Assembly (NCBI GenBank): GCA_019635355.1
Contig: JAHBZQ010000001.1
Span: 868,001-932,000, forward strand
Source of the DNA: Rhizobacter sp.
GTDB lineage: Bacteria; Pseudomonadota; Gammaproteobacteria; Burkholderiales; Burkholderiaceae_C
Length of the DNA: 64,000 nt
Reading direction: 5' to 3'
The translations under genes were made by a program, and so were the position numbers. A model generated the notes under the pieces. That model saw only the letters and a program-made list of their open reading frames with translations, did no database searches and was not told the origin of the DNA. Position 1 is the stretch's first letter; every line of letters starts with the position of its first letter. Of this stretch, positions 35,919 through 44,194 are shown in pieces.

Positions 35919-36809
35919 TCAGCGCGGCAGCAGTTCGTGCACCGCACTGGCCAGGTCGCCGGCGATGGACATCGCGTTCGACGGATGGACGATCGTGTCG
36001 CAGCTCACCACCCTGCTCGCGCCCGCGGCCATGAGGTCGTCGAAGGCGCTGCCGGCGAACACGGCGTGCACCGCCACGCACACCGCCGGCGGCATGTCGA
36101 GCGTCTTCAGGTGGCCGAGCGTCTCGATCATCGTGTGGCCAGTGGAGACGATGTCGTCGACCAGCACCGGCGTGTGGCCGCGCCAGCGCGCCACGTCGGG
36201 TACCGACACCTCCACCTCGCGGTCGCCGCGCCGGGTCTTGCTCAGCACCAGCGAGGGCGCGCCCGCACGCTGCGCTACGTCGTCCACCCACTGGCGGCTT
36301 TCCTCGTCGGGGCCGATCAGCACCGGCTGGTGCACCTGCAGGCGCAGCCAGTCGGCGATGGCCTGCGCGGCGTGCACGTTGCGGGTGGGCACGCTGTAGA
36401 CCTCGGCGAGATCGGCAATGCGGTGCAGATGCGGGTCGACGGTCGCGAGCCAGTCGAACCCTTGTGACAACCACCCCGCGAAGTGCTTCGCGCTGATCGT
36501 CTCGCCGGGGTGGAAGCGCACGTCCTGCCGCATGTAGGCGAGGTACGGTGCCACGAGCCCGACCGACGCTGCACCCGCGTCGCGAACGGCCGCCGCCAGC
36601 AGCAGGAGCGGCACGAGTTTGTCGTCGGGCCGGTCGAGCGTGCACACGAGCACGACGCTGCGCCCTTCGACCGCCGACACCACCCGAACGCTCGACTCCC
36701 CATCCGGGAAACGCCGCACCGAGGCCTCGCCACGCGGCGCGCCGAGCAGCGCGGCCAGGCGATCGGCCATCGCCTCGTTGCCGGGCATCGCGAGCACCAC
36801 GGGGCTCAT
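35919..36809 (-). CDS. Ribose-phosphate pyrophosphokinase-like enzyme (PRPP synthetase)
   Basis: A 296-residue type-I PRPP synthetase-family protein of the shorter, archaeal-like class. Recognisable are [32 protein letters not shown] (the RQD segment), VDPHLHRI (metal-binding His), the flexible catalytic loop [11 protein letters not shown] and the PRPP loop [15 protein letters not shown]. It converts ribose 5-phosphate and ATP to PRPP and AMP, and could act on ribose 1,5-bisphosphate. A housekeeping prs is normally elsewhere; this is probably an accessory copy. Its start overlaps the AMP phosphorylase stop (ATGA), and it is last in a three-gene operon starting with an HMA protein. Confidence 0.88.
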   Translation of the reverse strand: MSPVVLAMPGNEAMADRLAALLGAPRGEASVRRFPDGESSVRVVSAVEGRSVVLVCTLDRPDDKLVPLLLLAAAVRDAGAASVGLVAPYLAYMRQDVRFHPGETISAKHFAGWLSQGFDWLATVDPHLHRIADLAEVYSVPTRNVHAAQAIADWLRLQVHQPVLIGPDEESRQWVDDVAQRAGAPSLVLSKTRRGDREVEVSVPDVARWRGHTPVLVDDIVSTGHTMIETLGHLKTLDMPPAVCVAVHAVFAGSAFDDLMAAGASRVVSCDTIVHPSNAMSIAGDLASAVHELLPR

Positions 36810-38311
36810 GCGTCGGCTCCGGGTTCACCGATGGTCATCAGCGGGTGCGAGGCGAGGTAGTCCATCGCGTAGGCCAGCTCGCCCGGCGTTTCGGTGTGCA
36901 AGGTGAAGAGCGGCGCGCCGCGCTCCACGTGATCGCCGAGCTTCACATGCATCTCGAGGCCGGCCACCGCGTCGGCCGGTGCCCCGGCCAGCTTGGCCAC
37001 GCGCGAAAGGCGTCGGCTGTCGATCGCATGCACGAGCCCAGTCGTCTCGGAGAGGATGGGGTGCCGGATGTCGGCCACGGCGGGCTCGCGCAGGCCACCC
37101 TGCATCTCGCAGATGGCCTGGAACTTGGCCCATGCGGCGCCGCTGTCGAGCAGCTGGCAGGCCCGGTCATGGCCCTCCCCCGCCCGGCTGTGGCCGCAGA
37201 ACTCGAGCAGGTGCCCGGCCAGTGCCACCGCGCGCATGCGCAGGTCGTGGGGGGCGTGCGTGGCACCGCGCAGCACCGCGAGCACGTCGTGCGCTTCCAG
37301 GGCCGGGCCGATGCCGCGGCCCACCGGCTGCGTGCCGAGCGTGCGCACGACGCGCAACTCCAGCCCGCAGGCACTGGCCACGTCTTCCAGCAAGGCCTTG
37401 AGCAGCAGGTAGTCGGCTTCGGAGCGCACCTTCGCGGTGGGGCCGACGGGCACGTCGATCACGACATGGGTCGAGCCGGCGGCGATCTTCTTCGACAGCA
37501 CCGAGGCCACCAGTTGCGCGTCGCTGTCGATGTCGAGTGGCCGCTCGACGCGGATCATCACGTCGTCGGCGGGGCTCAGGTCGAGCGCACCGCCCCAGAC
37601 GAAGCAGCCGCCTTCGCGTTCAACCACGCGCCGCATGGCGGGCACGTCGAGCCCCACGTGCGTCATGGTTTCCATCACATCGGCGGTACCGGCCGGCGAG
37701 GTGATCGCCCGCGAGGACGTCTTGGGCATGGTGAGGCCCGCGGCGGTGACGATCGCCACCACGATGGGCGTCGTGCGGTTGCCGGGCAGGCCGCCCACGC
37801 AATGCTTGTCGGCGATGGGCGCACGGCCCCAGGCCAGGCGCTGCCCGGCCGAGACCATCGCGCGCGTGAGGTCGATGGTCTCCTGCCGGTCCATGCGGCC
37901 GCCGGCGCACGCGGCGAGGAAGGCCGCGATGTGGGCGTCGGGGTAGCGCCCGCTGGCGATGTCTCGCACGATGGCGTCCAGGGCCGGTGCGGACAGGCGG
38001 TGGCCGTAGATCTTGGCGCGCACGTCGCTCATCGAATCGAGCGTCGGCGCATGCGCCACGTGGACGTGGTCCGAGGCGCGTATGCCCAAGGCGAGCCACG
38101 CGCTGTTGGACAGCCCGGCCTCGCCGGGCGACAGCAGGCCGGGGTCGGTGACGTTGAGCGTGGCGAGGATGCGGTGGCCGCCGTTGTGCACCAGCACGCG
38201 GGTCTGCGCGTCGAAGCCCTCGGAGCGGCAGACCACGCATTCGCGGTCCATGTAGACGACGAATTCCTGCTGCGTGTCGATGCCCATGCGCCGGGGGACC
38301 AGCGGGGTCAT
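36806..38311 (-). CDS. AMP phosphorylase (archaeal-type, thymidine-phosphorylase superfamily)
   Basis: A 501-residue protein with a ~90-residue N-terminal domain as in archaeal AMP phosphorylases and the core [20 protein letters not shown], then [20 protein letters not shown]. The [13 protein letters not shown] stretch is diagnostic of AMP phosphorylase, while true thymidine phosphorylases have SGRGLGHTGGTLD. It splits AMP (and probably CMP, UMP) with phosphate into base and ribose 1,5-bisphosphate. In archaea this feeds RuBisCO III through an isomerase, but neither is seen here. Start [10 protein letters not shown] has GGAG five bases upstream; two earlier ATGs are possible. Coupled to the PRPP synthetase-like gene. 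Confidence 0.9.
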   Translation of the reverse strand: MTPLVPRRMGIDTQQEFVVYMDRECVVCRSEGFDAQTRVLVHNGGHRILATLNVTDPGLLSPGEAGLSNSAWLALGIRASDHVHVAHAPTLDSMSDVRAKIYGHRLSAPALDAIVRDIASGRYPDAHIAAFLAACAGGRMDRQETIDLTRAMVSAGQRLAWGRAPIADKHCVGGLPGNRTTPIVVAIVTAAGLTMPKTSSRAITSPAGTADVMETMTHVGLDVPAMRRVVEREGGCFVWGGALDLSPADDVMIRVERPLDIDSDAQLVASVLSKKIAAGSTHVVIDVPVGPTAKVRSEADYLLLKALLEDVASACGLELRVVRTLGTQPVGRGIGPALEAHDVLAVLRGATHAPHDLRMRAVALAGHLLEFCGHSRAGEGHDRACQLLDSGAAWAKFQAICEMQGGLREPAVADIRHPILSETTGLVHAIDSRRLSRVAKLAGAPADAVAGLEMHVKLGDHVERGAPLFTLHTETPGELAYAMDYLASHPLMTIGEPGADA

Positions 38312-38360
38312 GTTGCTCCGCTCATGCTGCATGGCGACGGTCGTCAGGTCGGCATGCATC

Positions 38361-38615
38361 TCAGTGGCAGCTGCCGCAGCACCCCCCGCGCGCTGCGGCC
38401 GGGGCGGCGGTGGTTGCCGCTTCGACCGGCGTGTAGCCCGCGTCGGCAATCGCCGCCTTGAAGGCCCCGGCATCGCTGTCGCGACCGTCGATCTGCACGC
38501 GCTTGGTCCCGAGGTCGACCGACACCGTGGCGCCTGGCGCCACGGACTTGACGGCCTTGGTCACGGCGCCCACGCAGTGGCCGCAGGTCATGTCGTTGAC
38601 ATTGAAGACGATCAT
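38361..38615 (-). CDS. HMA-domain heavy-metal chaperone-like protein with CCGSCH tail
   Basis: An 84-residue HMA protein: MTCGHC (Cys 11 and 14), then [20 protein letters not shown] and [10 protein letters not shown], the ferredoxin-like fold of CopZ. After an Ala-rich linker it ends CCGSCH (Cys 79, 80, 83; His 84), an extra metal- or cluster-binding tail absent from ordinary CopZ. The start MIVFNVND has GGAG 7 bases upstream, better than the ATG four codons earlier. It opens the operon with AMP phosphorylase, divergent from the DUF2249/NO-reductase operon whose first protein has a similar CCGMC tail. Confidence 0.88.
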   Translation of the reverse strand: MIVFNVNDMTCGHCVGAVTKAVKSVAPGATVSVDLGTKRVQIDGRDSDAGAFKAAIADAGYTPVEAATTAAPAAARGGCCGSCH

Positions 38616-38762
38616 CGAAAACTCCATCGGAAGTGGTGTGTGGCGTGACTGTGAAGCTTCCCACGATGGGAGAGTCCAGCACTTTCTTTGTTTGCCCATC
38701 CTGACTGTGCTGTCTTCGCGCGGCACCCGGCGCGCAGAAGGTGGCCACTGATCCACGCGTTC

Positions 38763-38804
38763 TTGACGTCGATCAATCTGCGCACAAGGGCTCGTTCCTA
38801 GCAT
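38763..38804 (+). promoter_or_regulatory. FNR/Dnr-type class II promoter of the NO-reductase operon
   Basis: TTGACGTCGATCAA (38763-38776) matches TTGAT-N4-ATCAA at 9 of 10 positions. A -10 element TAGCAT lies at 38799-38804, placing the box centre at about -41.5, the classic activating position. The same geometry is found at 42845. An NO- or oxygen-responsive Crp/FNR regulator is the likely activator; its gene is not in the window. Confidence 0.7.
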
Positions 38805-38855
38805 AGGTGCATCTGCAATGCAGCTTTTGTGAACCTCCAGGAAAAGGAGCCCCAG

Positions 38856-39146
38856 ATGACGGTGACAACCTCTCAGACCCAGGTCGACGTGCGCGAGATC
38901 GCGCCCCGCGACCGACACCCGTTGATCTTCTCGACCTTCCACGGCCTCGGCGTGAACGAGTCGATGGAGCTGATCAACGACCACAACCCGAAACCGCTCT
39001 ACTACCAGTTCCTCCACGAACTGGAAGGCCAGTTCCGCTGGGACTACCTGCAAGGTGGCCCCGACGTCTGGCGCGTGCGGATCATGAAGACGAGCAGCAA
39101 GGCGCCCGCCAAGGGCCCGTGCTGCGGCATGTGCGGAGGTGCATGA
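38856..39146 (+). CDS. DUF2249 protein with CCGMC tail
   Basis: A 96-residue protein with one DUF2249 domain (RHPLIFSTFHGLGVNESMEL; INDHNPKPLYYQFLHE; GPDVWRVRI). It ends in CCGMCGG (Cys 89, 90, 93), an added thiol motif. DUF2249 proteins commonly sit beside denitrification and NO-detoxification genes; a metal or redox role is suspected. The ATG has GGAG seven bases upstream; an earlier GTG in frame lacks one. First gene of the FNR-controlled operon, overlapping qNor by ATGA. Confidence 0.9.
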   Translation: MTVTTSQTQVDVREIAPRDRHPLIFSTFHGLGVNESMELINDHNPKPLYYQFLHELEGQFRWDYLQGGPDVWRVRIMKTSSKAPAKGPCCGMCGGA

Positions 39147-41389
39147 TGAACAAGACTGCGAGGCTCTGGCGCTGGCTGGGGCTGATTTGTGTGCTGTCGT
39201 TCGGGGCGCTCGGCTACCTCGGCTGGCAGATCTATCTCTACGCGCCGCCCATCCCGAAGCAGGTCGTGACGACCGAGGGCGACGTGATCTTCACCGGCGA
39301 GCAGATCCAGCGCGGCCAGCAGGCCTGGATGGCCGCCGGCGGCCAGCAGCTCGGCACGGTGTGGGGCCACGGCAGTTATGTGGCGCCCGACTGGTCGGCC
39401 GACTGGCTGCACCGTGAAGCGCTCGCGCTGCAGGCCATCCGCACCGCGCAACTGAACGACAAGGACGTCGTCGCCGTGCGGGTGCGCGAGGAGATGCGCC
39501 GCAACACGTATGACGAAGTGAGCGGCGCGGTGAAGGTCTCGCCCGAGCGGGCACAGGCGATCAAGCAGGTCGCCAGTCACTACACCGCCCTCTTCGGCAG
39601 CGACCCCGAGCTCGCCAAGCTGCGCGAGCAGTACGCGATGACCGACGCCACCCTGCCCGACCAGGCCGACCGCCAGGCGCTCACCGCGTTCTTCTTCTGG
39701 TCGTCGTGGGCCGCCACGACCAACCGGCCGAACGAAGACAACCTCAGCTACACGAGCAACTGGCCGCACGAGCCGCTGGTGGGCAACACGATGTCGACCT
39801 CGGCCGCGATGTGGTCGATGGTGAGCATCATCCTGCTCATCGCCGGCATCGCCGCCATGCTGTGGCTGCACGGCCGTGGCGAGCATGAGGAAGAAGCGCA
39901 GGTGCCCAAGACCGACCCGCTGGCCGGTGCCAAGGCCACGCCGTCGATGAAGGCCACGCGCAAGTACTTCTTCGTCGTCATCGGCCTGATGCTGCTGCAG
40001 ATCGGCATGGGCGTGATCACCGCGCACTACGCGGTCGAAGGGCAATCGTTCTTCGGGCTGCCGCTGTCCGACATCCTGCCCTACGTGACGAGCCGCACCA
40101 TCCACACGCAGGTCGGCATCTTCTGGATCGCCACCGCATGGCTGGCCACCGGGCTTTACGTCGCGCCCTTGCTCTCGGGCAAGGAGCCGAAGTTCCAGAA
40201 GCTCGGTGTCGACGCGCTCTTCTGGGCGCTCATCGTGGTGGTGCTCGGCTCGGTGATCACCGGCTGGCTCGGCACGATGCAGCGCCGTGGTGTCGACTTC
40301 AGCTTCTGGCTCGGCAACCAGGGCCTCGAGTTCACGAGCATGGGCCGTGTGTGGCAGATCCTGCTCTTCGTGGGCCTGCTCTTCTGGGTGTTCCTGCTCG
40401 GGCGTGCGCTGTGGCCTGCGCTCAAGAAGGCGTCTGAGACGCGCGGCCTGATCGCGATGGTGTTCCTGTCGGCCACCTGCATCGGCGGCTTCTACGCCAC
40501 CTCGCTCACCTGGGGCCAGCACACCCACTACTCGATGATCGAATACTGGCGCTGGTGGCTGGTGCACCTGTGGGTGGAAGGCTTCTTCGAAGTGTTCGCC
40601 ACCGCCGTGGTCGCGCTGATCTTCACCAACCTGGGCCTCGTGCGGGCCGCCTCGGCCAACCGTGCCATCGTGGCCGAGACCATCGTGTTCCTCTTCGGCG
40701 GCATCCTCGGCACGCTGCACCACCTCTACTGGACGGGCACGCCCACCTCGGTGATCGCCGTGGGCGCGGTGTTCTCGGCCCTCGAAGTGGTGCCGCTCAC
40801 GCTGATCGGTCTCGAAGCGCTGCAAACCTGGCGCCGTGCCCGCAACGTGGAATGGCTCGGTGCGTACAAGTGGGTCATCCTCTCGTTCGTGGCTGTGGGC
40901 TTCTGGAACACGGTGGGTGCCGGCCTGCTTGGCTTCGCCATCAACCCGCCGGCCTCGCTGTACTACGTGCAGGGCCTGAACATGACGGCCGCCCACGGGC
41001 ACGCTGCACTCTTCGGGGTGTACGGCATGCTGGGCATCGGGCTCATGCTCTTCTGCCTGCGCGGCCTCTACGAGCGCCAGCTGCATGCCGACCAGTTCCT
41101 GAAGCCTGCCTTCTGGTGCCTCAACATCGGCCTCGGGATGATGGTCTTCATGTCGCTGCTGCCCGCGGGCATCTACCAGGCCTGGGCCAGCATCACCAAG
41201 GGCCTGTGGTACGCCCGCTCGCCGGAGATCATCCACTCCACGGTGATGGAAACGCTGGTGTGGCTGCGTGTGCCGGGTGACATCGTCTTCGCCGCCGGCA
41301 GCGTGTGGCTCGCGGTATATGCACTGAAGCTCTTGCGCCGCGACCGCCAGGCCGTGACGCAGGCGCAGACCCAGGCCACGCGAGCCTGA
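39143..41389 (+). CDS. norB: Quinol-dependent nitric oxide reductase (qNor)
   Basis: A 748-residue single-subunit NO reductase (2 NO + 2 e- + 2 H+ to N2O), haem-copper superfamily. The N-terminal ~220 residues form the cytochrome-c-like extension of qNor (GDVIFTGEQIQRGQQAWMAA; VWGHGSYVAPDW), then a 12-13 helix catalytic core. Haem/FeB ligands lie in SRTIHTQVGIFW, WWLVHLWVEGFFEVF, LGTLHHLYWTG and NMTAAHGHAALFG. The length and fusion indicate direct quinol use without NorC. A start at the next codon, 39146, has better spacing from GGAGG. Follows DUF2249 under the FNR-type promoter; UbiTUV downstream can supply the quinone without oxygen. Confidence 0.96.
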   Translation: MMNKTARLWRWLGLICVLSFGALGYLGWQIYLYAPPIPKQVVTTEGDVIFTGEQIQRGQQAWMAAGGQQLGTVWGHGSYVAPDWSADWLHREALALQAIRTAQLNDKDVVAVRVREEMRRNTYDEVSGAVKVSPERAQAIKQVASHYTALFGSDPELAKLREQYAMTDATLPDQADRQALTAFFFWSSWAATTNRPNEDNLSYTSNWPHEPLVGNTMSTSAAMWSMVSIILLIAGIAAMLWLHGRGEHEEEAQVPKTDPLAGAKATPSMKATRKYFFVVIGLMLLQIGMGVITAHYAVEGQSFFGLPLSDILPYVTSRTIHTQVGIFWIATAWLATGLYVAPLLSGKEPKFQKLGVDALFWALIVVVLGSVITGWLGTMQRRGVDFSFWLGNQGLEFTSMGRVWQILLFVGLLFWVFLLGRALWPALKKASETRGLIAMVFLSATCIGGFYATSLTWGQHTHYSMIEYWRWWLVHLWVEGFFEVFATAVVALIFTNLGLVRAASANRAIVAETIVFLFGGILGTLHHLYWTGTPTSVIAVGAVFSALEVVPLTLIGLEALQTWRRARNVEWLGAYKWVILSFVAVGFWNTVGAGLLGFAINPPASLYYVQGLNMTAAHGHAALFGVYGMLGIGLMLFCLRGLYERQLHADQFLKPAFWCLNIGLGMMVFMSLLPAGIYQAWASITKGLWYARSPEIIHSTVMETLVWLRVPGDIVFAAGSVWLAVYALKLLRRDRQAVTQAQTQATRA

Positions 41390-41391
41390 CG

Positions 41392-41727
41392 ATGGCCACG
41401 CCAGCTTCGTTCGCCTACGAGGGCCCAGCCGAGTGGCTGGGCCCGATCGAAAACGCGCTCAAGCGCGTGGTCGACCCGGAGGTGGCGATGACCATCGTCG
41501 ACGTGGGCCTGGTGTATTCGGTCCACGTCGAACCCGGCCGCTGGCACGTCGTGATGACGATGACCTCGGCGGCCTGCCCGGTCACCGACGTCATCCTCGA
41601 CGAAGCGGAAGAAGAACTCGGCCGTGTCGCCCCCAGCGGCACGGCCATCGACCTGGAGCTGGTGTGGGAACCACCGTGGACACCCGAGCGCATGAGCGCC
41701 AGGGCCAAGGCCTTCATGGGATGGTGA
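41392..41727 (+). CDS. MIP18/DUF59-family Fe-S cluster assembly factor
   Basis: A 111-residue protein of the MIP18/PaaD-like family: IENALKRVVDPEVAMTIVDV, then LVYSVHVEPGRWHVVMTMTS and the conserved Cys in TSAACPVTDVI (Cys 62). Such proteins help mature iron-sulfur proteins. Its C-terminus AKAFMGW overlaps the next start. Placed after NO reductase, it would fit repair of Fe-S clusters damaged by NO, or maturation of UbiU/UbiV clusters; this is inference. Start two bases after the norB stop. Confidence 0.9.
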   Translation: MATPASFAYEGPAEWLGPIENALKRVVDPEVAMTIVDVGLVYSVHVEPGRWHVVMTMTSAACPVTDVILDEAEEELGRVAPSGTAIDLELVWEPPWTPERMSARAKAFMGW

Positions 41728-42830
41728 CGCAGCGCCTGGCGCTGCGTTTTGCATTCCTGGCCCTGGTCTTCGTCGCGCTCGCGAGCGGCATCGCTGGCGG
41801 CCTCGTGCGCGCCGGCGTGTCGTGGGAGGTGCTCTCGGGCACCGGCTGGTTGCCGCGCGCCGTGCTCGGCCACGCCTTCCTCATGGTGTCGGCCTTTCTC
41901 GGCACCGTGATCGGGCTGGAGCGCGCCGTGGCGCTCAAGCACCCCGCGGCCTTCACCGCCCCCGTGGCGTCGGGCCTTTCCGGTGTGCTGCTGGTGAGTA
42001 GCCTCGCCGATCTGGCCGCCTGGCTCGCGGTGCTCGCGGCCAGCGCCTTCGTGGCGGTGAATGGGGTGGTGGTCAAGCGCCAGCGGGCGGACCACACCCT
42101 GCTCCTGCTCGTGGCCGCGGTGGCCTGGTGGGTCGGCGCCCTCGCGCATGCGTTGGGCGGCGTGGCCCAGGGCGCGATCTCGTGGTGGCTCGCCTTCCTC
42201 GTGCTCACCATCGCGGCCGAGCGGCTCGAGATGACGCGGCTCATGCGCCGCAGGCCCGGCGCGCAGCCCACGCTGCTCGCGGCCCTTGTGGTGCTGTCGG
42301 TGGGGTGCGGCCTGTCGCTGTTCGAGGCGAGTGTCGTCCCGGGCGGCCTTTTCTATGGCGCGGCATTGATCGCGCTCTCGGTCTGGCTGTTCCGCTTCGA
42401 CATCGCCCGCAAGACCCTCTTCGCGCATGGCCTCAGCCGCTACATGGCGGTGTGCTTGCTGCTCGGCTACGGCTGGCTCGCGGTGGCGGGTCTCGCATGG
42501 ATGGGCAGCTCGCTCGGCCTGCCCTGGCGAGATGCGGCGCTGCATGGCCTCGCGCTCGGCTTCGTGTTCAGCATGATCTTCGGCCACGCGCCGGTGATCC
42601 TGCCGGCGCTCACCCGCGTGAAGATCGCCTTCTCGTGGGCCTTCTACCTGCCGCTCGCGTTGCTGCACGGTTCACTCGTGGCCCGCCTGCTGCTGTCGCA
42701 CGCCGAGCCCTCGCTGCTGCGAGTGGGCTCCGCGCTCAATGCGCTGGCGATCGTGGCCTTTGCGCTCACGGTGGGCGCCTCGGCCATCGCGTGGAAGTCG
42801 AAGTTCTCATCCGAGCGCGGGCGCCCATGA
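41721..42830 (+). CDS. NnrS-like membrane protein
   Basis: A 369-residue protein of about ten hydrophobic helices. The segment ALHGLALGFVFSMIFGHAPV, then ILPALTRVKIAFSWAFYLPL is the NnrS-like element. NnrS proteins are haem- and copper-containing membrane proteins linked to NO stress; this shorter one probably shares the fold but lacks part of the domain set. It starts at an ATG overlapping the stop of the previous gene (a GTG one codon later is possible). Fourth gene of the NO operon. Confidence 0.78.
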   Translation: MVTQRLALRFAFLALVFVALASGIAGGLVRAGVSWEVLSGTGWLPRAVLGHAFLMVSAFLGTVIGLERAVALKHPAAFTAPVASGLSGVLLVSSLADLAAWLAVLAASAFVAVNGVVVKRQRADHTLLLLVAAVAWWVGALAHALGGVAQGAISWWLAFLVLTIAAERLEMTRLMRRRPGAQPTLLAALVVLSVGCGLSLFEASVVPGGLFYGAALIALSVWLFRFDIARKTLFAHGLSRYMAVCLLLGYGWLAVAGLAWMGSSLGLPWRDAALHGLALGFVFSMIFGHAPVILPALTRVKIAFSWAFYLPLALLHGSLVARLLLSHAEPSLLRVGSALNALAIVAFALTVGASAIAWKSKFSSERGRP

Positions 42831-42844
42831 GAAGACGCCCCCTC

Positions 42845-42886
42845 TTGCCTTCGATCAAGGCGCCAACCCCGGCGCGGCCCTAGCCT
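42845..42886 (+). promoter_or_regulatory. FNR/Dnr-type class II promoter upstream of nnrS
   Basis: TTGCCTTCGATCAA (42845-42858) matches TTGAT-N4-ATCAA at 8 of 10 positions, and TAGCCT (42881-42886) lies at the same distance as the -10 of the NO-reductase promoter (29.5 bases from box centre). The predicted start of transcription is within a few bases of the ATG at 42898, so the nnrS message may be leaderless or start at the ATG at 42907. Confidence 0.55.
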
Positions 42887-42897
42887 CTGCGGCCCAT

Positions 42898-44169
42898 ATG
42901 CACCCTATGCACTGGCGTTTCGATCGACTCTTTCTCGCACCGCACCGGCTGGCGTTTGCCTGCGGTGCCTTGCTCTTCATGCTGAGCGGCGTGTGGTGGG
43001 GTTTTCTCACCCTCGGCAGCTCGTTCGGCTACGGGCTGCCGTCGCATCTTCCGCCCGGCCTGGTGCACAGCCTGCTGATGGGCTTCGGCTTCATGCCCTT
43101 CTTCTTCATCGGCCTGCTTTTCACCGCCGGCCCGAAGTGGCTGTCACGGCCGGCTGTCGATGCACGCACGCTGCTGCCCTGCCTGCTGCCGCAGGTGGCG
43201 GGCTGGCTCGTCTTCCTGCTCTCGGTGCATGCACGCGACCCGGCCTTCGCGCAGGTCGTCGGCGCCATCGGCCTCGCCGCCGTGGCGCTCGGGTGGACGG
43301 TGGCCGTGCTGCGCTTCGCCGTCATGGTCGCCACGAGCAGGGTCGACGACCGGCTGCACGTCACGCTCATCGTGGTGGGCGGCGCGGTCGGCAGCTTCGC
43401 CCTCGCGCTGGCCGCGGCCGGCGTGGCGCTCGGTGACGTGCCGCTGGTGCGCGCCGCCGTGCAACTCGGCCTCTGGGGCTTCGTCGGCCTCATCTTCGCC
43501 GCCGCCGCGCACCGCATGGTGCCTTTCTTCTCGGCCGCGGCCGTGCCCTCGCTGGACGCGTGGCGGCCAAAGGGGCTGCTGTGGGTCTTTGTCGCGGTGT
43601 TCGCGCTGCGCGCGGCCGTGTCGACCGGCGAGGTGCTCGGGGTCACGCAGGCGATCTGGGCGCTGCCCCTCGCCGCGGTCGAACTGGCCGCAGGCCTCGG
43701 CTGCATCGCGCTCGCCGTGCGATGGGGCCTGGTGCAGAGCCTGCGCATCCGCCTGCTCGCCATGCTGCACATCGGCTTCACCTGGCTCGGCGTGGCGCTG
43801 GTGCTCTTCGGCATCGCGCATGCGCTCGAAGCGGCGGGCGGCCCGGCCTCGGCGCTCGGTCTCGCGCCGATGCATGCCTACACGATGGGCTTTCTCGCGT
43901 CCACGATGCTGGCGATGGTCACGCGCGTCAGCTGCGGCCACGGCGGGCGCGTGCTCGCGGCGGATGGCTTCATCTGGCGACTCTTCTGGCTGCTGCAGGT
44001 GGCCATCCTCGCGCGGCTGCTGGGTGCGGTGCTGATGCAGGTCGACGGCCTGTGGGCCCTCGCGCTCATCCTCGCGGCGGCGCTCGGCTGGGCCATCGTC
44101 TGCTCGGCCTGGGGCGTGCGCTACGGCCATTGGTTCGGCACGCCACGGCCCGACGGCCGCGCCGGCTGA
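42898..44169 (+). CDS. nnrS: NnrS family protein
   Basis: A 423-residue membrane protein with about twelve helices. Near the N-terminus HLPPGLVHSLLMGFGFMPFF is typical, and later AAAAHRMVPFFSAAAVPSLD and LAPMHAYTMGFLASTMLAMV, then TRVSCGHGGRVL, the NnrS hallmark with conserved His residues. NnrS binds haem and copper, is induced by NO in denitrifiers and helps protect against NO and nitrosative stress. Start MHPMHWRFD; the ATG at 42907 is an alternative. It has its own FNR-like box yet lies in the same direction as the qNor operon. Confidence 0.93.
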   Translation: MHPMHWRFDRLFLAPHRLAFACGALLFMLSGVWWGFLTLGSSFGYGLPSHLPPGLVHSLLMGFGFMPFFFIGLLFTAGPKWLSRPAVDARTLLPCLLPQVAGWLVFLLSVHARDPAFAQVVGAIGLAAVALGWTVAVLRFAVMVATSRVDDRLHVTLIVVGGAVGSFALALAAAGVALGDVPLVRAAVQLGLWGFVGLIFAAAAHRMVPFFSAAAVPSLDAWRPKGLLWVFVAVFALRAAVSTGEVLGVTQAIWALPLAAVELAAGLGCIALAVRWGLVQSLRIRLLAMLHIGFTWLGVALVLFGIAHALEAAGGPASALGLAPMHAYTMGFLASTMLAMVTRVSCGHGGRVLAADGFIWRLFWLLQVAILARLLGAVLMQVDGLWALALILAAALGWAIVCSAWGVRYGHWFGTPRPDGRAG

Positions 44170-44194
44170 GCGTCTTTCTCTTCTTTCCGACTCC

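Noticed and set aside
36806..38311. Thymidine phosphorylase as the name of this gene
   Set aside because: The substrate loop reads [13 protein letters not shown] with the N-terminal extra domain, which is AMP phosphorylase and not DeoA.
39044..41236. 730-codon frame antisense to norB
   Set aside because: Shadow of a strongly conserved gene; rich in Arg, His, Glu, Gly without domains.
41433..41720. Longer N-terminus for the NnrS-like membrane protein
   Set aside because: These codons lie out of frame inside the MIP18-like gene and are Arg/Gly-rich; the ATG at 41721 overlapping the stop is the natural start.
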